The position numbers were made by a program, and so were the translations under genes. From assembly GCA_004296815.1 (NCBI GenBank), contig SCVT01000680.1, positions 1 to 22,406 on the forward strand: DNA of 22,406 bases, read 5' to 3'. Below the pieces are notes generated by a model. That model was given only the letters and a program-made list of their open reading frames with translations, had not been told where the DNA came from and did not search any database. Each line of letters starts with the position of its first letter. Within the stretch, counting starts at the first letter, position 1. Shown here one piece after another: positions 6,689-14,338 of the stretch. This DNA comes from Reyranella sp. Its GTDB lineage: Bacteria > Pseudomonadota > Alphaproteobacteria > Reyranellales > Reyranellaceae.

Positions 6689-7312
6689 GTGGCCGACGAC
6701 GACAGACTGTCCGCGAAACTCTGGACGGCCAACACCGACATCGCCGAGCGCATCCTGGCGCACGGCTTCATGCGCGGGCTGGCCGACGGCACGCTCCCGC
6801 TGCAGAGCTTCAAGGGCTACGTCGCGCAGGACGCCTATTTTCTCGAAGGCTTCGCGCGCGCCTACGCCTTCTGCCTCGCGCATTCGACGGCGCGCGAGGA
6901 TCTCTACGGTTTCGCCGCCCTCATTCAGGGCGTGATCGACGAGCTCAAGCTTCACAGGAGCTACGCCGAGCGCTGGAAGGTCGAGCTGGCGGGCGTCCTG
7001 CCGGTCGAGGCGACCAAGGCCTATGTCGACTTCCTGCTGGCGACGGCCGGGCGCGGCGAACTCGGCGAGACGATCGCGGCCATGACGCCCTGCATGCGGC
7101 TCTACGCCTTCCTCGGCCGCGCGCTCGCCAAGGCCAAGGTGGCGCCGCTCTACGCCGAGTGGGTGAAGACCTACGCCGATCCCGGCTTCGAGGCGTTGGC
7201 GGTCCAGCTCGAGACGCTGCTCGACGCGCATGCGACGGACACGGAGGCCGTGCGCGGCAACTACCGCCGCGCCATGGAGCTCGAGTTCGGCTTCTTCGCC
7301 GCGAATCTCTAG
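6689..7312 (+). CDS. TenA family protein (aminopyrimidine aminohydrolase / thiaminase II)
   Basis: A 207-residue helical-bundle protein of the TenA/PQQC family. TenA enzymes hydrolyse aminomethyl-pyrimidine from degraded thiamine to HMP for salvage. Active-site features are visible: D48 in YVAQDAYFL, TPCMRLYAFLG with C135 at the catalytic Cys position (TenA_C type), and E199 in MELEFGFF matching the C-terminal Glu. GTG at 6689 is chosen because residues from there match the family start and it is 7 nt after the metZ stop, implying translational coupling; no separate Shine-Dalgarno is needed or obvious. Its placement behind a SAM-controlled methionine gene is unusual. It ends 10 bp from the convergent MarR gene. 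Confidence 0.88.
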   Translation: MADDDRLSAKLWTANTDIAERILAHGFMRGLADGTLPLQSFKGYVAQDAYFLEGFARAYAFCLAHSTAREDLYGFAALIQGVIDELKLHRSYAERWKVELAGVLPVEATKAYVDFLLATAGRGELGETIAAMTPCMRLYAFLGRALAKAKVAPLYAEWVKTYADPGFEALAVQLETLLDAHATDTEAVRGNYRRAMELEFGFFAANL

Positions 7313-7322
7313 AGGTCGGGCT

Positions 7323-7769
7323 CTAAAGCGCGGCGAGCTTTTCCATCGAGCGGTCGAGCGCGCCGTGAAGGTCGGCCGTCAGCTTGGCGCCCATCGCGGT
7401 GCGCACTTCCTGTTCGGCCGCCGACCAGAGCGGCAGCGCGCGCTTGAAGAGGGCGCGACCGGCCTGCGTGGCGACCAGCTCGTGGCGTCTCTTGTCGCCC
7501 GCCGTCGCGCGCTCGATGACGCCCGAGCCGATCAGCGGCCGCAGGTTGCGCGTCAAGGTCGTGCGGTCCGTCGCCAGCAGGTCGGAGAGCTGGGTGATGG
7601 TCACCGGGCCCTTGGCGATCACGAAACCCAGCAGCGAGAACTGCGAGATCTTGAGGCCGGTCGGCGCCAGGTGCCGCGTGTAGATCTGCGTCACCCGGCG
7701 GGCCGCGCCGCGGACCCGGAAGCAGGTGCATTCGGCCGGCGACAGGCGGATCGGGGCGGGGGCGTTCAT
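7323..7769 (-). CDS. MarR family transcriptional regulator
   Basis: A 148-residue winged-helix regulator. After a short N-terminal part with CTCFRVRGAARRV come the dimer helix, then the DNA-binding core: ITQLSDLLATDRTTLTRNLRPL (recognition helix, about 58-79) and a wing around GVIERATAGDKRRHELVAT. MarR proteins are dimers that usually repress a divergent neighbour until they bind a small aromatic or fatty ligand. It is divergent from a thioesterase gene, with 79 bp between them holding a partial dyad, so local control is likely. CTC at residues 14-16 might be redox-active, but this is not a known motif. No Shine-Dalgarno is obvious before the ATG. Confidence 0.88.
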   Translation of the reverse strand: MNAPAPIRLSPAECTCFRVRGAARRVTQIYTRHLAPTGLKISQFSLLGFVIAKGPVTITQLSDLLATDRTTLTRNLRPLIGSGVIERATAGDKRRHELVATQAGRALFKRALPLWSAAEQEVRTAMGAKLTADLHGALDRSMEKLAAL

Positions 7770-7812
7770 GGCGCCAGACTAGCGCCGCCGGTTGCGCGGG
7801 CAAAGCACAGAT

Positions 7813-7824
7813 GTGTATATGCAC
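7813..7824. promoter_or_regulatory. Candidate MarR operator over the divergent promoter
   Basis: GTGTATATGCAC is a 10-of-12 palindrome in the 79-bp gap between marR and the thioesterase gene. It covers a plus-strand -10-like TATATG (7816-7821; TTGCGC at 7792-7797, 18 bp away) and a minus-strand TATACA. The position suits repression of both genes. MarR sites are usually longer, so this is tentative. Confidence 0.35.
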
Positions 7825-7848
7825 TCAATTGTGACGACGGAGACGAGC

Positions 7849-8319
7849 ATGGCGGACGCTGGTTACGGGGTGGTGCCGATCGAGCAGGCCCGCACGATGG
7901 ATGGGCTGACGCTGTTCAAGGGCCTGCTGGAGGGCAAGTTTCCCGCGCCGCCGATCAGCAAGGCGCTGGGCTTCAACGTGTCCGAGGTCGAGCTCGGCCG
8001 CGTGGCGTTCCACTACACGCCGGTGTTCGACCACTACAACCCGCTCGGCACCGTGCATGGCGGCATCGCCGCCACGCTGCTCGACTCGGTGATGGGCTGC
8101 TGCATCCACACCACGCTGAAGGCGGGCATCGGCTATACGACGGTCGAGATCAAGGTGAACTATGTGCGTGCCATGACCGACAAGACCGGTCCGGTGAAGG
8201 CCGAGGGCAAGGTGATCAACGTCGGCTCGCGCATCGCCACGTCGGAAGGCCGCCTGACCGACGCCTCCGGCAAGCTGCTCGCCCACGGCACGACGACCTG
8301 CCTGATCTTCCCGATCTGA
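7849..8319 (+). CDS. PaaI family thioesterase (HotDog fold)
   Basis: A 156-residue HotDog-fold protein. The motif NPLGTVHGGIAATLLDSVMG (H70 G71 G72, D79) is the PaaI/YdiI-type acyl-CoA thioesterase signature, and YTTVEIKVNYVRAM follows as the central strand. Such enzymes hydrolyse acyl- or aryl-CoA in the cytosol, often as housekeeping for blocked CoA esters. The start at 7849 has GGAG (7839-7842) 6 nt upstream. In-frame upstream starts (ATG 7819, TTG 7792) lie in the promoter/operator region and have no ribosome site. The divergent MarR gene suggests induction by an aromatic or fatty acid; the actual substrate is not visible. Confidence 0.9.
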   Translation: MADAGYGVVPIEQARTMDGLTLFKGLLEGKFPAPPISKALGFNVSEVELGRVAFHYTPVFDHYNPLGTVHGGIAATLLDSVMGCCIHTTLKAGIGYTTVEIKVNYVRAMTDKTGPVKAEGKVINVGSRIATSEGRLTDASGKLLAHGTTTCLIFPI

Positions 8320-8385
8320 CGACCGCGCGGAGCGTTTGACCTTTCGATGTGAAGCGCCCATGTCTGGAACAGGGAACCATCCAGC

Positions 8386-8778
8386 ATGTTCGTCGCCACA
8401 ACCCGTGCCATCCGAGTGACGGTCACACCGCAATATCTGCCCGACCAGTCGGAGCCCTCAAAGTCACAATTCGTGTGGGCCTATACGGTTCGCATCGAGA
8501 ACCAGGGCGATGTCGCAGTGCAGTTGCGCAGCCGGCACTGGAAGATCACCGACGGGCTCGGCCGCCTGCAGGAAGTGAAGGGGCCGGGCGTCGTCGGCAA
8601 GACGCCGTTGCTGCGCCCCGGCGAAATGTTCGAGTACACTTCCGGCACCCCGCTCTCGACGCCATCCGGTTTCATGAGCGGCACGTACCAGATGGTGGCT
8701 GAGTCCGGCGAGAAGTTCGACATCGACGTTCCGACCTTCTCTTTGGACACACCGGGCTCGAAGCGTCAGCTCAACTGA
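8386..8778 (+). CDS. apaG: ApaG domain protein
   Basis: A 130-residue protein covering the whole ApaG domain, an immunoglobulin-like beta sandwich. Landmarks are QFVWAYTVRIENQGDVAVQLRSRHW in two parts, ITDGLGRLQEVKGPGVVGKTP and FEYTSGTPLSTPSGFMSGTYQM. It was linked in enterobacteria to Co/Mg resistance, but its molecular function is unsettled. In many Alphaproteobacteria apaG lies beside metZ; here tenA, marR and the thioesterase gene intervene. The gap upstream (8320-8385) has a TTGACC at 8336-8341 that might be a -35 box, with no good -10. folE follows after 24 bp. Confidence 0.93.
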   Translation: MFVATTRAIRVTVTPQYLPDQSEPSKSQFVWAYTVRIENQGDVAVQLRSRHWKITDGLGRLQEVKGPGVVGKTPLLRPGEMFEYTSGTPLSTPSGFMSGTYQMVAESGEKFDIDVPTFSLDTPGSKRQLN

Positions 8779-8802
8779 GCGGCGCGATAGCGAGGAGCGA
8801 CG

Positions 8803-9429
8803 ATGAACAGGATCCTGAAGAAGAGCGAGGTGGTCTCGCTCGCCACTGGCGTTTCCCGCCCCTCGCGCGAGGAGGCCGAGGCCGCCGTGCGCACCCTGAT
8901 CCGCTGGGCTGGCGACGATCCCGACCGCGAAGGCCTGGTCGGCACGCCCGACCGCGTCGCGCGCTCCTACGAGGAATTCTTCGCGGGCTACGACGTGGAG
9001 CCGGGCGAGATCCTGAAGCGGACCTTCGAGGAGGTCGAGGGCTACGACGAGGTCGTGGTCCTGCGCGACATCCGGCTCGAGTCTTACTGCGAGCACCACA
9101 TGGTGCCGATCATCGGCAAGGTTCATATCGGGTACCTGCCCGACCGGCGCGTCGTCGGCATCAGCAAGCTCGCCCGTGTGGTCGACGCCTTCGCCAAGCG
9201 CCTGCAGATCCAGGAGAAGCTCACGGCGCAGATCGCCAACACGCTGCAGGAAGAGCTGCAGCCGCGCGGCGTTGCTGTCGTGATCGAGGCGGCGCACCAG
9301 TGCATGACCACGCGCGGCGTGCACAAGTCCGACGTCGCCATGGTGACCAGCCGCATGCTGGGTGCGTTCCGCGACAATGGCGAGACACGGCGCGAGTTCC
9401 TGACCATGATAGGCCGGACTTCCATCTAA
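8803..9429 (+). CDS. folE: GTP cyclohydrolase I
   Basis: A 208-residue enzyme that converts GTP to 7,8-dihydroneopterin triphosphate, the first step of folate and pterin synthesis; it forms a cytosolic decamer. The Zn ligands are visible as C96 and H99 in SYCEHHMVP and C167 in HQCMTTRGV, with the same 3- and 71-residue spacing as the E. coli enzyme. [17 protein letters not shown] and [19 protein letters not shown] are family blocks. AGGAG stands 7-8 nt before the ATG. Presence of all Zn ligands marks it as the zinc-dependent FolE1 type. It lies between apaG and an argE-type gene in a plus-strand run with short gaps. Confidence 0.96.
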   Translation: MNRILKKSEVVSLATGVSRPSREEAEAAVRTLIRWAGDDPDREGLVGTPDRVARSYEEFFAGYDVEPGEILKRTFEEVEGYDEVVVLRDIRLESYCEHHMVPIIGKVHIGYLPDRRVVGISKLARVVDAFAKRLQIQEKLTAQIANTLQEELQPRGVAVVIEAAHQCMTTRGVHKSDVAMVTSRMLGAFRDNGETRREFLTMIGRTSI

Positions 9430-9447
9430 CCAAGCGTCGGAGTTTTC

Positions 9448-10617
9448 GTGGCCGGAGAGACTGTCAGTTCCATCGAAATGCTGCGCAAGCTCGTGGCGTT
9501 CGACACCACCTCGCGCAATTCCAACCTCGAGCTGATCAAGTACGTGCAGAGCTACCTCAAGGGCCACGGCGTCGAGTCGAAGCTCGTGCCCAACGAGGAC
9601 GGCTCCAAGGCCAACCTGTTCGCCTCGATCGGCCCGAACGTGAAGGACGGCGTTGTGCTGTCGGGCCACACCGACGTGGTGCCGGTCGACGGCCAGCCCT
9701 GGGTCACCGATCCGTGGACGCTGACGCTCAAGGACGGCAAGTGGTACGGCCGCGGCACCTGCGACATGAAGGCGTTCTACGCCATCGGCCTCGCCATGCT
9801 GCCGCAGTTCCTCAAGGCGCCGCTCAAGAAGCCGATCCACTTCGCGCTCTCCTACGACGAGGAGATCGGCTGCTTCGGTGCGCATTCGCTGGCCGCCGCG
9901 ATGGCGGCCCAGGTGCCGCGCCCCAGGGTCGTGATCATCGGCGAGCCGACCATGATGACCGTGGTGCACGCCCACAAGGGCACGCAGGTCTATGTCACCA
10001 AGTTCACCGGCTTCGAGGCGCATTCCTCGATGACCCATCTCGGCGTCAGCGCCATCCATTTCGCCGGCGAGTTCGTGCACTACCTCAACACGGTGCAGGA
10101 AGAGCTCGAGGCCAAGGCGCCGAAGAACAGCGAGTTCATGCCGGCCGCCGCGACCTTCAACGTCGGCACGATCGTGGGCGGCACGGCGGGCAACATCCTG
10201 GCGCGCGAGTGCGAGGTCCTGTGGGGCTACCGCGAGCTGCCGAGTCAGCCGATCGATGCGCTGGGCGACCGTGCGACCAAGTGGCTGAAGGAAGAGCTGC
10301 TGCCCAAGATGAAGGCCAAGCATCCGGCCGCGACCATCGAGACCGAGCTGCGCTCCTCGACGCCCGCTTTCTCGCCCGAGGGCAACGACGAGGCCAAGAC
10401 CTTGGCGGGAAGCTGGTCGGGCTCCAACACGGTGGGCAGCGTCGTCTACGCGACCGAAGCCGGCATCTTCAGGAAGACGCTGGGCGTGCCCACGGTCGTG
10501 TGCGGGCCCGGCGACATCGCCCAGGCGCACCAGCCCAACGAATACATCCTCGCCTCGCAGATCGACGCCGGCGAGGATTTCATGCGCCGCATGCTGGAGT
10601 GGTGCTGCCGGGACTGA
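9448..10617 (+). CDS. argE: Acetylornithine deacetylase (M20 family)
   Basis: A 389-residue M20 metallohydrolase. Di-zinc residues are visible: H74 and D76 in SGHTDVVPVDG, D106 in YGRGTCDMKAF, the catalytic pair E138/E139 in YDEEIGCFGA, E166 in GEPT, and H361 in AHQPNEY. GTCDMKAF and the late HQPNEYI block match ArgE better than DapE (which has GAADMK). ArgE removes acetate from N-acetylornithine in arginine synthesis; related deacylases of other N-acyl compounds cannot be ruled out. The start is GTG 9448, with GGAG 5 nt upstream, 18 bp after folE. Confidence 0.88.
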   Translation: MAGETVSSIEMLRKLVAFDTTSRNSNLELIKYVQSYLKGHGVESKLVPNEDGSKANLFASIGPNVKDGVVLSGHTDVVPVDGQPWVTDPWTLTLKDGKWYGRGTCDMKAFYAIGLAMLPQFLKAPLKKPIHFALSYDEEIGCFGAHSLAAAMAAQVPRPRVVIIGEPTMMTVVHAHKGTQVYVTKFTGFEAHSSMTHLGVSAIHFAGEFVHYLNTVQEELEAKAPKNSEFMPAAATFNVGTIVGGTAGNILARECEVLWGYRELPSQPIDALGDRATKWLKEELLPKMKAKHPAATIETELRSSTPAFSPEGNDEAKTLAGSWSGSNTVGSVVYATEAGIFRKTLGVPTVVCGPGDIAQAHQPNEYILASQIDAGEDFMRRMLEWCCRD

Positions 10618-10630
10618 GGTGGGGCATCTC

Positions 10631-11038
10631 ATGGACGGGCCTGAACGCATCGACCGGATGATCGCCGAGCTCGAGGACTGGCGCGGCAAGACCTTCGCGC
10701 AGGTCCGCAAGGCCATCCTCGCGGCCGATCGCGGGATCGTCGAGGAATGGAAGTGGATGGGCAGCCCGGTCTGGTCGCTGGGCGGCATGATCGCGGTCGG
10801 CAACGCCCACAAGGCCAAGGTCAAGATCACCTTCGCCTACGGCGCGCACCTGCCCGATCCCGACAAGCTCTTCAACGCGAAGGACACGGGCAACACGCGT
10901 CGCGCGATCGACCTCGCCGAGGGCGACAAGGTCGACGTCCCCGCGCTCACGAAGCTCGTGCGCGCGGCCATCGCCTACAACCAGGTGCGGTTCAAGAAGA
11001 AGGCGCCTGCGAAGGCTGGCAAGAGCAAGAAGGCATGA
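10631..11038 (+). CDS. DUF1801 domain-containing protein (first copy)
   Basis: A 135-residue protein of the DUF1801/YdhG-like fold. Key features are VEEWKWMGSPVWSLGGMIAVGNAHKAKVKITF in adjoining blocks, which form the conserved W-x-S-P-x-W core, then FNAKDTGNTRRAIDL and a Lys-rich tail (KKKAPAKAGKSKKA) that could touch nucleic acid. The function of the family is unknown. The ATG at 10631 is preferred, with GAGGTGGGG overlapping the argE stop; a GTG at 10619 is possible. The last codon overlaps the start of the second DUF1801 gene (ATGA), so the two are translated together. Confidence 0.85.
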   Translation: MDGPERIDRMIAELEDWRGKTFAQVRKAILAADRGIVEEWKWMGSPVWSLGGMIAVGNAHKAKVKITFAYGAHLPDPDKLFNAKDTGNTRRAIDLAEGDKVDVPALTKLVRAAIAYNQVRFKKKAPAKAGKSKKA

Positions 11039-11457
11039 CCAAGCCCGCCCGGAAGCCTGTCGTCCTGCTCTCGGGTGGCAACCCGCAGATCGCCAAGGGC
11101 GAGGGCGACGCTCCGGTGAAGGCCTATCTCGCCGCCATGCCGGGCTGGAAGCGAAAGCTCGGCAGGCGTCTCGACTCGCTGATCGTGCAGGCAGTGCCGA
11201 AGGTGCAGAAGGCGGTGAAGTGGAACTCGCCCTTCTACGGCCTTGAGGGGGAAGGTTGGTTTCTGAGCTTCCATTGCTTCACCCGCTACGTGAAGGTGAC
11301 CTTCTTCCGCGGCACGTCGTTGAAACCCGTCCCGCCCGGCGAGTCCAAGCAGAAGGAAGTACGCTACCTCGACATCCACGAGGACGTCCCGCTCGACGAG
11401 GCCCGCTTTGTCGCCTGGGTGAAGCAGGCGAGCCGCCTGCCCGGCGAGCGACTGTAA
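11035..11457 (+). CDS. DUF1801 domain-containing protein (second copy)
   Basis: A 140-residue member of the same family as its upstream neighbour but clearly diverged. KAVKWNSPFYGLEGEGWFLSF is the W-N-S-P-F-Y core, followed by YVKVTFFRGTSLKPVPPG and LDIHEDVPLDEARFVAWVKQA. Its AUG overlaps the previous stop as ATGA (11035-11038). It carries an N-terminal extension (VVLLSGGNPQIAKGEGD) typical of the longer DUF1801 subgroup. Being coupled, the two proteins may form a heteromer. dgoK starts 7 bp after it, but no functional link to galactonate use is evident. Function unknown. Confidence 0.85.
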   Translation: MTKPARKPVVLLSGGNPQIAKGEGDAPVKAYLAAMPGWKRKLGRRLDSLIVQAVPKVQKAVKWNSPFYGLEGEGWFLSFHCFTRYVKVTFFRGTSLKPVPPGESKQKEVRYLDIHEDVPLDEARFVAWVKQASRLPGERL

Positions 11458-11464
11458 TCCGGGC

Positions 11465-12337
11465 ATGCCCGACCTGATCGCCGTCGACTGGGGAACGAGC
11501 TCGCTGCGCGGGGCGCGCCTCGATGCCGAGGGGCGCGTGCTCGAGGAGAAGAGTGCGCCACTCGGAATCCTGAACGTCCCCAACGGTGACTTCGCCGGCA
11601 CCTTCGCCGCGCAGTTCACCGACTGGATGAAGCCGGCGGGCAGCGTCTGCCTGATCTCCGGCATGGCCGGCAGCCGGCAGGGCTGGGTCGAGGCGCCCTA
11701 CGCGGCGTGCCCCGCGGGCCCCGGCGAGCTGGTGAAGAATCTCCACTGGATCGAGCCGGGGCGCATCGCGATCGTGCCCGGCCTCAGCGACGAGCAGGGC
11801 GACGTGCCCGACGTGATGCGCGGCGAGGAAGTGCAGATCTTCGGCGCGATGCGGCTTGCCAACCTGAAGGACGGGCTGTTCGTGCTGCCCGGCACGCACA
11901 GCAAATGGGCCACCGTGCGCGGCGGCAAGGTCATGGGCTTCCGCACCTTCATGACCGGCGAGTTCTATGGGCTGCTCGGCCAGCATTCGATTCTCGCGCG
12001 AACACTGGAAGCCGATGCGCCGCTCGATGAGGCAGCCTTCTTGCGTGGCGTGACGCGGGCGGCCGCAGGCGAGGGGCTGCTGCACAATGCCTTCGGCGTG
12101 CGCGCGCTCGGCCTGTTCGGCCGGCTGACGCCGACAGAGTCCGCGAGCTACCTCTCCGGCCTGCTGATCGGCGAGGAGATGCGGGCGCAGGATCTGTCTG
12201 GTGGCGCAGAGGTGATCGCGATCGGCGCACCGGCGCTCACGGCGCGCTATGCTCTCGCTCTTGGGCAAAGGAACGCGCGCGTGCGCAGCTTTGGCGCCGA
12301 GGCGACGTGGGCGGGATTGAGGGCGCTGCTGCCATGA
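11465..12337 (+). CDS. dgoK: 2-dehydro-3-deoxygalactonokinase
   Basis: A 290-residue sugar-acid kinase that phosphorylates 2-keto-3-deoxygalactonate at O6 in the De Ley-Doudoroff pathway. The N-terminal IAVDWGTSSLRGARLD (5-20) is the DgoK phosphate-1-type motif. SGMAGSRQGWVEAPYAACPAG and LPGTHSKWATVRGGKVMGF-type blocks are characteristic, as is FMTGEFYGLLGQHSIL. The length matches DgoK. It overlaps the downstream aldolase by ATGA (12334-12337), giving coupled translation. The third pathway enzyme, a galactonate dehydratase, is not adjacent; a candidate acid-sugar dehydratase lies at 20687. Confidence 0.93.
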   Translation: MPDLIAVDWGTSSLRGARLDAEGRVLEEKSAPLGILNVPNGDFAGTFAAQFTDWMKPAGSVCLISGMAGSRQGWVEAPYAACPAGPGELVKNLHWIEPGRIAIVPGLSDEQGDVPDVMRGEEVQIFGAMRLANLKDGLFVLPGTHSKWATVRGGKVMGFRTFMTGEFYGLLGQHSILARTLEADAPLDEAAFLRGVTRAAAGEGLLHNAFGVRALGLFGRLTPTESASYLSGLLIGEEMRAQDLSGGAEVIAIGAPALTARYALALGQRNARVRSFGAEATWAGLRALLP

Positions 12338-12966
12338 AGGCGATCGACAAGTTCACGGCCGCGATGGCGGAGCTGCCGCTGGTCGCGATCCTGCGCGGGC
12401 TCAAGCCCGCCGAAGCGGCCGAGATCGGCGACATGCTGGCCGAGGCGGGTTTCCGCCTGATCGAGGTCCCGCTCAACTCGCCGCAGCCGTTCGACAGCAT
12501 CGCCACCTTGCGCAAGCGCTTGCCACAGGCGGTGATCGGCGCCGGCACGGTGCTGACCGCGGCGGAAGTGCGCGACGTGGCGCAGGCCGGCGGCGAGCTG
12601 GTCGTCGCACCGAACTTCGAGCGCGACGTCGTCGCCGAGACAGTGCGGCTCGGCATGGTGAGCCTGCCCGGCATCATGACTCCCACCGAAGCCTTCGCAG
12701 CGCTCGCCGCTGGCGCGCATGGGCTGAAACTCTTCCCGGCCGAGATCGCGTCGCCCGCCGTCGTGAAGGCGCTGCTGGCCGTCCTGCCCAAGGGCACGAA
12801 GATCGTGCCGGTCGGAGGCGTCGGTGCCGACAATCTCGGGCCCTGGCGCGCTGCTGGCGCCGCGGGCTTCGGTCTCGGCTCGTCGCTCTACAAGCCCGGT
12901 GACGATGCCGCGACGGTGCGCGCCAAGGCCGCCGCCATCGTGTCGGCCTTTCGCCGTTCGTCCTAG
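12334..12966 (+). CDS. dgoA: 2-dehydro-3-deoxy-6-phosphogalactonate aldolase
   Basis: A 210-residue class I aldolase that splits 6-phospho-2-dehydro-3-deoxygalactonate to pyruvate and glyceraldehyde 3-phosphate. The TIM-barrel landmarks are [26 protein letters not shown] (E44, general acid/base), [28 protein letters not shown], and GLKLFPAE with K132 as the Schiff-base lysine. LNSP and VAPN features favour the galactonate (DgoA) over the gluconate (Eda) enzyme, and the upstream dgoK agrees. Start codon ATG overlaps the dgoK stop. Its stop TAG shares bases with the stop of the convergent gene (12963-12966). Confidence 0.93.
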   Translation: MKAIDKFTAAMAELPLVAILRGLKPAEAAEIGDMLAEAGFRLIEVPLNSPQPFDSIATLRKRLPQAVIGAGTVLTAAEVRDVAQAGGELVVAPNFERDVVAETVRLGMVSLPGIMTPTEAFAALAAGAHGLKLFPAEIASPAVVKALLAVLPKGTKIVPVGGVGADNLGPWRAAGAAGFGLGSSLYKPGDDAATVRAKAAAIVSAFRRSS

Positions 12967-14249
12967 GCGCTTGCCGCCAGCGCCTGCGTGAGGTCGGCGA
13001 CCAGGTCGTCGGGATGCTCGATGCCGACCGAGAGGCGGATGGTCGTGTCGAGCACGCCGATGCGGTTGCGGACGTCCACCGGCACGCCGGAATGCGTCAT
13101 GGCGGCGGGATGGCTGGCGAGCGACTCGGTGCCGCCGAGGCTGACCGCGAGCTTGAAGATCTCCAGCGCGTTTAGGAACGCGAACGCCTCCTTCTGCCCG
13201 CCCTTGATGTCGAACGAGAAGGTCGAGCCGGCGCCGGTGCACTGCCGCGCGAATACCGCCTTGGCCTCGGGCTGGTCGTCGAGGAACTCGAGATAGTGGA
13301 CCTTCGCCACCCGCGGATGGTCGCGCAGGTATTCCGCGACCTGCCTCGCATTCGTGTTGGCGCGCTCCATGCGCAACCCCAGCGTCTCGAGCGAGCGGCC
13401 CAGCATCCAGCAGGAATGCGGATCGAGTTGCGTGCCGAGGCTGCCGCGCAGCGCCTTGATCGGGCCGATGGTCGCCTGCGCGCCCAAGGCGGCGCCGGCG
13501 ATCAGGTCGGAGTGGCCGCCGACATACTTGGTGAGCGAATAGACCGAGACGTCGGCGCCGTGACCGAGCGGCCGCTGGAAGACCGGGCCGAGCAGCGTGT
13601 TGTCGCAGACCACGACGGGGCGGAAACCCTGCTCGGTGCCGATCTCGTCGGCGATGCGCCGAACAAGCGCCACGTCGACCAGCGAGTTGGTCGGATTGGC
13701 CGGCGTCTCGGTCATGATGACGGAGAGGCGGCCCTTCTTGCGCGCCTCGGCGACGGCCTTGGCGATCGCGGCCTCGTTGACGCCGTCGACGAAGCCCACC
13801 GCGGCGATGCCGAACTCCGCCAGGTTTCGTGCCAGCAGGGTCTCCGTGCCGCCATAGAGCGGCTGCGAATGCAGGATCACATCGCCGGGGCGGGCGAAGG
13901 CCAGGATGGTCGTGGCGATCGCCGACATGCCCGAGGAGAACAGCACGCACTCCTCCGCGCCCTCGTAGACCGCCAGCCGGTCCTCGACGATCTCGCTGTT
14001 GGGATGGTTGAAGCGCGAATAGACCAGACCAGGCTCGGTACCGGCCGGCGGCTTCTTGCGGCCCGAGACATAGTCGAAGAAGTCGCGGCCCTCCTCGGCC
14101 GAGCCGAACACGAAGGTCGAGGTCAGGAAGACTGGCGGCTTCACCGCGCCCTCCGACAGCTTCGGGTCGAAGCCGTAGCTCAGCATCAGCGTCTCGGGCT
14201 TGAGCTGGTGATTGCCGATGTGGGTCTTGGAGGGGCGTGGCGCGACCAT
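12963..14249 (-). CDS. Cystathionine gamma-synthase family PLP enzyme
   Basis: A 428-residue Cys/Met-metabolism PLP protein. Family features: [33 protein letters not shown] (PLP phosphate), [34 protein letters not shown], and [14 protein letters not shown] with K241 as the PLP lysine. The reaction could be cystathionine gamma-synthase, gamma-lyase or methionine gamma-lyase; YGGT in place of the YGCT of methionine gamma-lyase argues mildly against the last. AGGAG precedes the ATG (14247-14249), and the reading frame stays open far upstream by chance. It lies 89 bp downstream of the ABC operon on the same strand. No SAM riboswitch is seen here, unlike metZ. Confidence 0.87.
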   Translation of the reverse strand: MVAPRPSKTHIGNHQLKPETLMLSYGFDPKLSEGAVKPPVFLTSTFVFGSAEEGRDFFDYVSGRKKPPAGTEPGLVYSRFNHPNSEIVEDRLAVYEGAEECVLFSSGMSAIATTILAFARPGDVILHSQPLYGGTETLLARNLAEFGIAAVGFVDGVNEAAIAKAVAEARKKGRLSVIMTETPANPTNSLVDVALVRRIADEIGTEQGFRPVVVCDNTLLGPVFQRPLGHGADVSVYSLTKYVGGHSDLIAGAALGAQATIGPIKALRGSLGTQLDPHSCWMLGRSLETLGLRMERANTNARQVAEYLRDHPRVAKVHYLEFLDDQPEAKAVFARQCTGAGSTFSFDIKGGQKEAFAFLNALEIFKLAVSLGGTESLASHPAAMTHSGVPVDVRNRIGVLDTTIRLSVGIEHPDDLVADLTQALAASA

Positions 14250-14338
14250 GGCGGTTCTCCTGTCGGCTGATCCGATGGGGCAGGCTAGCCCGGAGAGAAG
14301 GCCAACATTGTGGCCCCCGCACAAGAAGTCGTTGTCGG

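Noticed and set aside
7792..7848. Earlier in-frame starts (TTG 7792, ATG 7819) for the thioesterase
   Set aside because: They fall in the likely promoter/operator and lack a ribosome site. GGAG directs the start at 7849.
8464..10830. Very long open frame on the minus strand across apaG, folE and argE
   Set aside because: It is antisense to three clearly recognised genes. Its translation is Arg/His/Leu/Val-rich without family motifs, a normal shadow in high-GC DNA.
14300..14315. Weak inverted repeat GGCCA/TGGCC between the ABC operon and the next gene
   Set aside because: Only 5-bp arms with a 6-nt loop and no T-run. It is expected by chance in GC-rich DNA.
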